Origin: Acidobacteriaceae bacterium UBA1795
GTDB taxonomy: Bacteria > Acidobacteriota > Terriglobia > Terriglobales > Acidobacteriaceae
Direction of reading: 5' to 3'
Assembly (NCBI GenBank): GCA_002314435.1
Contig: DCFV01000054.1
Coordinates: forward strand, 1-6,345
DNA length: 6,345 bases
Below are positions 1 to 5,380 of the stretch, one piece after another (the stretch's first letter is position 1; each line of letters opens with the position of its first letter). Under the pieces are notes generated by a model, which saw only the letters and a list, made by a program, of their open reading frames with translations, did not search any database and was not told where the DNA came from. Position numbers and translations under genes: made by a program.

Positions 1-271
1 CCCGCATCCGAGCAAACCGTTGCGCGGCCGCAGCCACTTCGTTGGCAGACTGTCCCGAACGCATCAGTTGTTGCACACGCTCAAAGCCCTGCAGAGCGCA
101 GTAGCATCCGTTGTCCCCAATCGCCTTGTCAGGGAAACAGCCCCTCCCGCGACCATCCTCCACAGCGACACGGGCAACCCAACATCCTCGCTCTCCTGCT
201 GCACTCGCCGTCTCGACACACCCGGACTCAGTAAATTCCCCAATTCCGCGTCCTTCCACCACCTCATCCAT
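1..271 (-). CDS. Possible partial ORF running off the left edge, unknown function
   Basis: Reading the minus strand from an ATG at 271-269, the frame stays open for 90 codons to the window edge, so the 3' end is missing. The first part is rich in Gly and Cys and not obviously protein-like. The last third, starting near residue 59 (ALQGFERVQQLMRSGQSANE, then an Ala-rich helix and QRFARM), looks like a genuine amphipathic helical protein. No Shine-Dalgarno sequence precedes the ATG at 271, so a real gene could start further in, for example at the GTG of residue 66 or the ATG of residue 70. I recognise no family. If real, it is divergent from the activator gene. The alternative is that this stretch is non-coding upstream DNA; other frames here look less convincing. 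Confidence 0.3.
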   Translation of the reverse strand, partial: MDEVVEGRGIGEFTESGCVETASAAGERGCWVARVAVEDGRGRGCFPDKAIGDNGCYCALQGFERVQQLMRSGQSANEVAAAAQRFARMR

Positions 272-274
272 GCG

Positions 275-280
275 TATAAT
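275..280 (+). promoter_or_regulatory. Candidate sigma-70-type -10 element of the activator gene
   Basis: A perfect TATAAT hexamer lies 32 bases upstream of the activator start codon, which would place transcription start near 287 and give a short leader containing the ribosome binding site. No good TTGACA-like -35 hexamer is found at 16-18 bp spacing, so the promoter may be weak or activator-dependent. The AT-rich hexamer stands out in GC-rich surroundings. Confidence 0.45.
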
Positions 281-300
281 CACGAAACACACCACCCGTT

Positions 301-307
301 GAGGAAG
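301..307 (+). promoter_or_regulatory. Ribosome binding site of the activator gene
   Basis: GAGGAAG is followed by an ATG at 313. The GAGG core ends 8 nt before the start codon, which supports the ATG at 313 as the true start of the sigma-54 activator. Confidence 0.7.
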
Positions 308-312
308 AGCCC

Positions 313-1713
313 ATGGAGGTTTTCGCAGCGGTTTCCGGTCATCAGGAACGGCTCAAGCTCGTCTTTGCCACCAGCGACGAAACCGCACTGGCCGACATCG
401 GCCAGGAGCTGGCGCCCGTCTTCTTCGTGAACCTCGCCACCGATTCCTCCTCCCTGCTCCAGAGCCTTCAGGAGCATGCTCCGGAAATCGTCGTCATCGA
501 TCTCGACACCATCTTCCCCGATCACCCCGACGTCTTCACCGCCGTCGCATCGGTAAGAGAGGCGGCTGCGGACACACTGCTCGTCGTCATCTCCCGCACG
601 CCGCTCAGCCACGCCCGCCAACGCACAAAAAAAGCGGGCGCCGATGAATTCCTGCTCGCTCCGGTCGACTTTACCGAATTGCGCGAATATCTTCTGGAAG
701 CCGGCGAGCGGCGCAGCCTTGAGCAGGAGGCAAGGGAGTTTCGCGAAGGCGTAATGCGCAAAAGCTCCTTCTGCGGCCTCATCGGCGGCAGCGAACAGAT
801 GCAGCGCGTCTATCAGGCTCTTCGCCGCGTAGCGCCCAGCAACACCACCGTCATGCTGCGCGGCGAGAGCGGTACCGGCAAGGAGCTTGCCGCCCGCGCC
901 ATCGTCTCGCTCAGCCCCCGCCGCGACCGCCCCTTCATCAGCGTCAACTGCGCCGCCCTGCCTGAAACCCTGATGGAATCGGAGCTCTTCGGCCACGAGA
1001 AGGGTTCCTTCACCGGCGCACACGCCAGTCGCCCCGGCCAGGTGGAGTTGGCCGATACAGGAACGCTCTTCCTCGATGAGATCGGTTCACTCGGCCTCGC
1101 CCTGCAGAGCAAGCTGCTCCGCGTCCTGCAAGACCGCTCCGTCCAGCGCATCGGCGCCAAGAGCCCGCGGTCCATTGACTTCCGGCTGATCTCCGCAACC
1201 AACGACGACCTTGAGCAGATGGTCAGGGAAGGGAAGTTCCGCGAAGACCTCTACTACCGCATCTGCGTCATTCCCATCGCCCTGCCGCCTTTGCGTGAAC
1301 GCGAGGGCGACGTGCCGCTTCTGCTCGACTACTACATACGCAAATACTGCCTGGTGGGCGAGCTGCCCATCAAGCGCTTTTCGCCCGGCGCAATGGAGAT
1401 GCTCGAAAACAGCAGCTGGCCAGGCAACGTCCGCGAACTCGAGAACCTTGCCCAGCGCCTCGCCCTCATGGTCGACGGCGACGTGATCGACGTCGAGCAC
1501 CTTCCCCAGAAAATGGTCATCGAAAGCGCCGCCTGCCAGGACAAGATCCTGATCCCCCCGGGGGGCGTCAACCTCGACGAAGAGTTGACCCGCATCGAGC
1601 TGGCTTACTTGCAGGCTGCCATTCGCCGCGCCGGCAGCAAGCGCGGTGCGGCCGCCGTTCTCGGAATTCCTATCCAGAAGGTCAAGTATCTCTGCCGCAA
1701 GCACGACATCTAG
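313..1713 (+). CDS. Sigma-54-dependent transcriptional activator with degenerate receiver domain
   Basis: This 466-residue protein is an NtrC-type enhancer-binding protein: it binds upstream DNA and uses ATP hydrolysis to open sigma-54 holoenzyme promoters. Domains in order: receiver-like fold (about 14-130), AAA+ sigma-54 interaction domain (about 154-395), Fis-type helix-turn-helix (about 425-466). Visible motifs are Walker A GESGTGKE (184-191), the sigma-54 contact loop GSFTGA (231-236, a Ser variant of GAFTGA), Walker B FLDEI (253-257), sensor I ATN (295-297), the arginine-finger region FREDLYYR (309-316) and sensor II WPGNVRELEN (369-378). In the receiver, the acidic pair expected after strand 1 is replaced by Thr20-Ser21 and the conserved Lys by Ala116, although an Asp (63) remains at the phosphorylation position. 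It is therefore probably not a conventional phospho-switch. The next plus-strand gene has a -24/-12 promoter, making it the obvious target. No histidine kinase is in the window. Confidence 0.95.
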   Translation: MEVFAAVSGHQERLKLVFATSDETALADIGQELAPVFFVNLATDSSSLLQSLQEHAPEIVVIDLDTIFPDHPDVFTAVASVREAAADTLLVVISRTPLSHARQRTKKAGADEFLLAPVDFTELREYLLEAGERRSLEQEAREFREGVMRKSSFCGLIGGSEQMQRVYQALRRVAPSNTTVMLRGESGTGKELAARAIVSLSPRRDRPFISVNCAALPETLMESELFGHEKGSFTGAHASRPGQVELADTGTLFLDEIGSLGLALQSKLLRVLQDRSVQRIGAKSPRSIDFRLISATNDDLEQMVREGKFREDLYYRICVIPIALPPLREREGDVPLLLDYYIRKYCLVGELPIKRFSPGAMEMLENSSWPGNVRELENLAQRLALMVDGDVIDVEHLPQKMVIESAACQDKILIPPGGVNLDEELTRIELAYLQAAIRRAGSKRGAAAVLGIPIQKVKYLCRKHDI

Positions 1714-1732
1714 GGCCTGTTCTGCCGCGCAA

Positions 1733-1770
1733 CCCGGGTGAATTATTAACCCATGCCGGGATCACTTTTT
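1733..1770 (+). terminator. Weak candidate terminator after the activator gene
   Basis: Downstream of the TAG stop, CCCGG (1733-1737) can pair with CCGGG (1756-1760), followed after five bases by a run of five T residues (1766-1770). The stem is short, the loop is 18 nt and the T run is not adjacent, so this is a poor intrinsic terminator. The same bases include the palindrome annotated at 1736-1752, which may be the real reason for the symmetry. Confidence 0.2.
1736..1752. promoter_or_regulatory. Candidate enhancer (activator-binding) site: 17-bp near-palindrome
   Basis: GGGTGAATTATTAACCC consists of two 7-bp arms around a 3-bp centre (GGGTGAA and the complement of GGGTTAA), with one mismatch between arms. 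A further inverted copy of the arm, TTCACCC, occurs at 1769-1775. The palindrome centre lies roughly 150 bp upstream of the predicted transcription start of the small-protein gene, within the usual distance range for sigma-54 enhancer sites. Dyad sites of this size suit a dimeric Fis-type helix-turn-helix. Assignment to the neighbouring activator is inference. Confidence 0.45.
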
Positions 1771-1832
1771 CACCCTTTTGCCTTGCAACTCTATCTTGCG
1801 TCTGCCAGAAACCAGCCGGAATACCCCTTTTG

Positions 1833-1852
1833 GACCGGTTTTGACCAATTTT
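1833..1852. repeat. Short direct repeat upstream of the sigma-54 promoter
   Basis: Two adjacent 10-bp units, GACCGGTTTT and GACCAATTTT, match at 8 of 10 positions. They lie about 43-62 bp upstream of the predicted start site, between the candidate enhancer and the promoter. The 10-bp period keeps the T tracts on the same helical face, which could favour bending or protein binding. The function is unknown and chance is possible. Confidence 0.3.
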
Positions 1853-1868
1853 CGGGGATTTGCGAGTT

Positions 1869-1884
1869 TGGCACGCAAATCGCA
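1869..1884 (+). promoter_or_regulatory. Sigma-54 (-24/-12) promoter of the repeat-protein gene
   Basis: TTGGCACGCAAATCGCA matches the sigma-54 consensus TTGGCACGNNNNTTGCA at all fixed positions except one (C for the second T of the -12 box). The invariant GG (1870-1871) and GC (1882-1883) have the required spacing. Transcription would start near 1895, leaving a leader of about 59 nt before the ATG at 1954. The gene immediately upstream encodes a sigma-54 activator, which strongly supports this assignment. Confidence 0.85.
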
Positions 1885-1895
1885 ATAGAGATGGG

Positions 1896-1908
1896 CATGA
1901 GCCTCATG
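1896..1908. repeat. Inverted repeat at the predicted transcript start
   Basis: CATGAG-C-CTCATG is a perfect 6-bp inverted repeat with a single central base, sitting at the predicted +1 region. It could be an operator half-site pair or a small hairpin protecting the 5' end of the mRNA. There is no direct evidence for either role. Confidence 0.35.
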
Positions 1909-1940
1909 GAGAAATCCAGGTAGCCCGATACAGACCTCAC

Positions 1941-1945
1941 AGGAG
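1941..1945 (+). promoter_or_regulatory. Strong ribosome binding site of the repeat-protein gene
   Basis: AGGAG ends 8 nt before the ATG at 1954. This is the best Shine-Dalgarno match in the window and fixes the start and frame of the small protein. Confidence 0.8.
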
Positions 1946-1953
1946 AAGACGAA

Positions 1954-2217
1954 ATGGCCATTCAGAAGAAATCCCTGATCAACAACCTGAAGTCCACCTC
2001 CAAAGCCGCAGCTACCTCCAAATCCGCCGAGGGCTCCACACGGCTGTCGAACTCCACTCTCTCGAACGTAGCGCTGTCCAAGTCCGCGCTCGTATCGAAG
2101 GCCCCACTCGTGTCCAAGGCACCGCTCGTGTCGAAGGCTCCCCTCGTCTCCAAGGCTCCCCTCGTCTCCAAGGCCCCGATCGTGTCAAAGACCTATTTGT
2201 CCAAGGTGACCTTTTAA
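1954..2217 (+). CDS. Small basic Ser/Lys-rich protein with tandem APLVSK repeats
   Basis: This 87-residue protein matches no family I recognise. The N-terminal part (1-30, starting MAIQKKSLINNLKSTSK) has no hydrophobic signal peptide. Residues 31-49 carry looser LSN/LSK repeats of five to six residues. Residues 50-79 are five hexapeptides: four APLVSK and one APIVSK. The protein ends TYLSKVTF. It has about 14 Lys/Arg against one Glu, 18 Ser, and no Cys, His, Trp or Asp, so it cannot be a Cys-based lanthipeptide. Most repeat copies differ only at synonymous third positions, which indicates selection on the peptide sequence. A strong ribosome binding site and a near-consensus sigma-54 promoter precede it; a strong terminator follows. 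Convergent genes encode a PqqD-like/M50 protease and adaptors. It may be an exported structural, antimicrobial or precursor peptide; function is unproven. Confidence 0.85.
   Translation: MAIQKKSLINNLKSTSKAAATSKSAEGSTRLSNSTLSNVALSKSALVSKAPLVSKAPLVSKAPLVSKAPLVSKAPIVSKTYLSKVTF
2083..2190 (+). repeat. 18-bp tandem repeat array inside the small-protein gene
   Basis: Six 18-bp units encode SALVSK, APLVSK four times and APIVSK (residues 44-79). The third and fourth APLVSK units (2137-2172) are identical in DNA, suggesting a recent duplication. The other APLVSK units differ at third codon positions only. The array is in frame throughout, so copy-number change would add or remove whole hexapeptides. 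Confidence 0.9.
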
Positions 2218-2268
2218 ATTAGAGTCGTCCGCGACAGTGGACGGCCTAGTGCCAGGACCCGGCTGAGA

Positions 2269-2298
2269 AAAGGGGAAGAGCTGCAGCTCTTCCCCTTT
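2269..2298. terminator. Bidirectional intrinsic terminator between convergent units
   Basis: These 30 bases form a perfect palindrome centred between 2283 and 2284, with a GC-rich core (GGGGAAGAGC pairing with GCTCTTCCCC). The arms end in AAA and TTT. Read on the plus strand, the stem ends in TTT, then ACATTT. Read on the minus strand, it ends in TTTTCT. It lies 51 bp after the small-protein stop and 12 bp after the stop of the minus-strand operon, so it can end transcription from both sides. Confidence 0.85.
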
Positions 2299-2310
2299 AC
2301 ATTTCCGGCC

Positions 2311-4461
2311 CTACCAGACCTTGCGCTCAACAAAGTCGCGCAGCACGCGGGCAACGATCCCCGCCACGCTGGTCCGGCGCACCACGATCCTTGCCGTTCC
2401 CGTCATTCCCGCCCGAAGTGATCCGTCATTCTCCACCGGAACATCGGCAACATAATCCACCAGTCGCGCCCCTCCGCGAATCTCCTTGATCGTCTCCACC
2501 GCCGCCGGCACGTCCGCCACAGCGGGCTCCACGCGTTCAACCGACGAGTGCCGCGGCACAAACGTGCCATCCACCAGCAGACTCACCTTCGCCTCAGCGT
2601 GCACCCGGCCAACAGCATATTCCGGAACATAGACCCGTGCCCGCAGAACGCGCGCATCCGCCACCTCCGTGATGGCCGTCCCCGCATCCAGGTAGCTGTT
2701 CGTCAAATCCTTCAACCGGGCCCCCGTCACAATCCCGTCAATCGGCGCGCGTGTCACCAGTTGTTCGGTCTGCTCGTGCGCAATAGCGGAGTTCTTTTCC
2801 GCCCTGCCTTGCTCCTGTGTCGCCGGCCCCACGTCGCCATGCACCAGCAGTTCCTGCGCATGTCGTCCGCCGGTCAGGGCCACTTCAGTTCCAGCGAAAG
2901 CACGTGCTGATTCCACGTCCTTGTTTGTCATGGTCAGCAGCGCGTCGCCCGCACGCACCCGCTGCCCCTCCTCCACCAGCACAGCCGTCACGCGCCCCGG
3001 CTGCGTCGTGCGCACCACCGCATGGCGCGCCGGCTCCAGCAGGAACCGCGCCGTGACGGTTTCGTGCCACAGGGGAAAGAGCAGCACGAACGCCAGAAGA
3101 GCAACGCCCCAAAGCACCCTGGGCAGCGTCATCCATGCACGAACACGGTCGCGCTTGTCCAGATACACCGTCCTCATAAACCTCACCAGCGTTCTTATGC
3201 GAGAGCGGAAAATCAGCAGGCCCAGCGCCAGCACCGGAATGAATCCCCACTCCGGGCTGAACCGCGAGAGCACATTATTGCTGAATCGAAGAACAGTGAA
3301 CAGAAGCGTATAGCTGTAGACTCCCGACAGAACCGCATACGCCAGATAGCCGGGACGCCGCCGTCTCGGCACAAAATCTGTCTCCACCGGGAGTCTGAAC
3401 ACATTCTTCCGCACCAGACCGGAAAGATACGCCGTCGACTTCTCCTTGATGTCCGAGAAGCCGATAATCTCCGAGAACGCATAATAGCCGTCCAGCTTGA
3501 TCAGCGGATTCATGTTGACCACCACCACCGCGACCCCGGTAATCAGCATGATCTTGTACGCCAGATCGTGCGCGCCGCTTCCCGGCGCTGTGCCCCACCA
3601 GACCACCGTCGCCACCGCGCAGAAAACCATCTCAATCCCGATACCGGCCAGAATGATCAGAAACCGCTGCCAGCGCCCGGCATACACAAACGACTCGCTC
3701 ACATCCACAAAAAACGCCGGCGTCAGGTAGATCAGGTGAAAGCCCATCGCGTGCACCTGCCCGCCATAGTGCTTGCAGGTCAGCCCGTGAGCCGACTCAT
3801 GAAAGAACGCCAGAATCAGGAACAGAACCCAGAACTCCGCCACGTCGGCCGCTGTCTTCTGCGTGAAGCTGTAGAACAGTAGCGTGTCCTGCGCAATCTG
3901 CCCCCAGTTCGCAACAAACACATAGATCATGAAGCCGAATAGCGGCAGGCACGCAATCGCGCATTCTTTCGAATAAATCCATTTCGTCCATCGATAGATC
4001 CGATCGAAATACTTATCCGGATCCCACGCCGAAAACTGCATGTGCGCCACATCGCCCCACTTCGACTTGCGATGCGCGTGCTGATGCCGCCCTTCCTGCA
4101 GCTTCTGCTGCAGTGCAATGTTCTTTTCGAGCGGCGTCTGATACCAGAAGTCGACCGCATCCAGGCCGCTGGTGAACTCGCGCAGGTCTTCAGGATCGTA
4201 GCGCACGCCATAGAGTTCCGCGTGCAGTTCCGCCACGTCCTCCCACGATCGAGTGCCATCGAAAAGCTCAACGATGCGCCACTGCTCCGGCGGAAAGCGA
4301 AACAGACTGTCGCGGCCGCGAATCATCGCCACCACCACGGGCTTTCCGTCCTCGATGTTCTCCTGGCTGATCATCCGAGGGTCGATCTTCGGATAGCCCA
4401 CCCGCGCCTTGCGCGCTGGCAGATCCGGCAACGCTGCCGTCAGGGCTTCTGCAAGATTCAT
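2311..4461 (-). CDS. PqqD-like / M50 zinc metalloprotease / HlyD-like fusion membrane protein
   Basis: This 716-residue protein resembles the putative peptide zinc metalloprotease group (M50, site-2-protease-like, YydH-related). Residues about 50-108 (FRFPPEQWRIVELFDGTRSW onward, then HAELYG and a final helix) resemble a PqqD-type winged helix, the fold that binds leader peptides in many peptide-maturation systems. The membrane region (about 165-465, roughly six to eight segments) carries the zinc site HESAH (221-225, catalytic Glu222) and the second M50 motif NPLIKLDG (318-325, Asp324). Residues about 480-700 form an HlyD-like adaptor with two lipoyl half-motifs (near 485-512 and 568-600). 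The active-site residues look intact. Its ATG overlaps the upstream gene's stop by 4 bp (ATGA), implying translational coupling. It is probably an inner-membrane protease or transporter handling a peptide; the convergent repeat protein is the inferred substrate. Confidence 0.9.
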   Translation of the reverse strand: MNLAEALTAALPDLPARKARVGYPKIDPRMISQENIEDGKPVVVAMIRGRDSLFRFPPEQWRIVELFDGTRSWEDVAELHAELYGVRYDPEDLREFTSGLDAVDFWYQTPLEKNIALQQKLQEGRHQHAHRKSKWGDVAHMQFSAWDPDKYFDRIYRWTKWIYSKECAIACLPLFGFMIYVFVANWGQIAQDTLLFYSFTQKTAADVAEFWVLFLILAFFHESAHGLTCKHYGGQVHAMGFHLIYLTPAFFVDVSESFVYAGRWQRFLIILAGIGIEMVFCAVATVVWWGTAPGSGAHDLAYKIMLITGVAVVVVNMNPLIKLDGYYAFSEIIGFSDIKEKSTAYLSGLVRKNVFRLPVETDFVPRRRRPGYLAYAVLSGVYSYTLLFTVLRFSNNVLSRFSPEWGFIPVLALGLLIFRSRIRTLVRFMRTVYLDKRDRVRAWMTLPRVLWGVALLAFVLLFPLWHETVTARFLLEPARHAVVRTTQPGRVTAVLVEEGQRVRAGDALLTMTNKDVESARAFAGTEVALTGGRHAQELLVHGDVGPATQEQGRAEKNSAIAHEQTEQLVTRAPIDGIVTGARLKDLTNSYLDAGTAITEVADARVLRARVYVPEYAVGRVHAEAKVSLLVDGTFVPRHSSVERVEPAVADVPAAVETIKEIRGGARLVDYVADVPVENDGSLRAGMTGTARIVVRRTSVAGIVARVLRDFVERKVW

Positions 4462-5372
4462 TGGCTGCGCGGCACCCGGACCGAAGCGACCATCCCTGGC
4501 AGCAGGCCCGGCAGTTTGCGGCTCAGCACCGCTGTCACTTCAATCGTTCCGCTGCCGGGATCGACAACGGGGCTCATGTGCGTCACTGTCGCCGGCGCAC
4601 TCACGCGAAAATCCGCCGCAGACGCCACCGTCACCTGCAAGCCCACACGCAGTGCAACACCCTCCCGCGCCGGAAGCGTAAAGCGAACCTCGAGCGGAGA
4701 GTTGCCGGTTACTTGGAACAGCCGGTCGCCTGTATGGATGTACTGCCCCATCCGCACGTATCGTTGCGACACCTGGCCGTCGAACGGCGCCACAATCCTC
4801 GTCTTCTCCATCTCCAGGTCCAGAGACTTCAGCGCAGCACGGGCGCTCTCCATCTCTGCGCGCTGCCGCTCCACTTCAAACTCCGTCGCATTCAGGTCAT
4901 ACTGCGCGTGATCCAGTGCTTCCTGCGTATTGATGCCGCCCTTGCGCAGTTCCTGGGCCCGGCGCAGATCCGCCCTGCGCACCTCCACTTCGGCTTGCCA
5001 GTTCTTCAGGTCCGCTTCCAGGCTCGTGGCCTTGTAGCTCGCCGCGTTACGGTCCGCGGCAAGCTGCCGGTCGTCGAGCTGTGCCAGCAACTGCCCGCTG
5101 CGCACCATCGAATCCACGTCCACAGTCAGCAGGGTCAGCACGCCCGGCCGAAGCGCCACCACATCCAGTTGCTGCTCCATCGTCACCGGACCGCTCACCA
5201 CCAGCGCATCCTTCTCCGCCGTCGGAGCAGGGCGGCTGGCCGTCTCCGCAACCGGCTGCGCCGTCGTCGGGGCCGCTGCCACCGTGCCATTGCCGCTTCG
5301 TTGCGGGCTGGAATCGCAACCCACCGCAACAACCGCTGCGAGACAAACTGAGACTCCAATCAACCGGCTCAT
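4458..5372 (-). CDS. Periplasmic adaptor (membrane fusion) lipoprotein, RND/HlyD family
   Basis: I choose the ATG at 5372 (304 residues) because GGTGA lies 8 nt upstream and the protein then begins with a lipoprotein signal: MSRLIGVSVCLAAVVAVGC, with Cys19 as the lipidation site. An in-frame ATG at 5420 would add 16 unsupported residues and overlap the previous gene by 40 bp. After a Pro/Ala/Thr-rich linker (about 20-52), the protein has a first lipoyl half (about 70-100), a long alpha-helical hairpin (about 100-185), a second lipoyl half (VAPFDGQVSQRYVRMGQYI, about 191-210) and beta-barrel and membrane-proximal domains ending LPGLLPGMVASVRVP. It would link an inner-membrane component to an outer-membrane channel across the periplasm. 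No RND pump or TolC-like gene is in the window, so its partner is either the downstream M50-HlyD fusion or a gene outside it. Confidence 0.9.
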   Translation of the reverse strand: MSRLIGVSVCLAAVVAVGCDSSPQRSGNGTVAAAPTTAQPVAETASRPAPTAEKDALVVSGPVTMEQQLDVVALRPGVLTLLTVDVDSMVRSGQLLAQLDDRQLAADRNAASYKATSLEADLKNWQAEVEVRRADLRRAQELRKGGINTQEALDHAQYDLNATEFEVERQRAEMESARAALKSLDLEMEKTRIVAPFDGQVSQRYVRMGQYIHTGDRLFQVTGNSPLEVRFTLPAREGVALRVGLQVTVASAADFRVSAPATVTHMSPVVDPGSGTIEVTAVLSRKLPGLLPGMVASVRVPRSQ

Positions 5373-5380
5373 CGCTCTGT

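Noticed and set aside
625..632. Run of seven A residues in the activator gene as a possible slippage site
   Set aside because: The frame continues intact into conserved receiver and AAA+ motifs, and no alternative product is suggested.
280..1704. Long minus-strand ORFs (247 and 205 codons) opposite the sigma-54 activator
   Set aside because: They are antisense to a complete AAA+ activator and have no recognisable domains.
1954..2217. Repeat gene as a CRISPR or other non-coding tandem repeat
   Set aside because: Units are 18 bp with no spacers, in frame, and vary at third codon positions, which fits coding repeats.
1954..2217. Lanthipeptide or other Cys-dependent peptide precursor
   Set aside because: The protein has no Cys, and no lanthionine synthetase or radical SAM gene is visible in the window.
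1860..2222. 120-codon plus-strand frame overlapping the repeat-protein gene in another frame
   Set aside because: It would start at a TTG inside the sigma-54 promoter. Its repeats only reflect the 18-bp DNA period, and the synonymous variation fits the other frame.
3022..3882. 286-codon plus-strand ORF opposite the M50 fusion gene
   Set aside because: It is Arg/His/Pro-rich and fully antisense to a gene with clear conserved motifs. Long antisense frames are expected in GC-rich DNA.
4461..5351. 296-codon plus-strand ORF opposite the adaptor lipoprotein gene
   Set aside because: The composition is biased (Arg/His/Gln-rich) with no motif; it mirrors the codon structure of the real gene.
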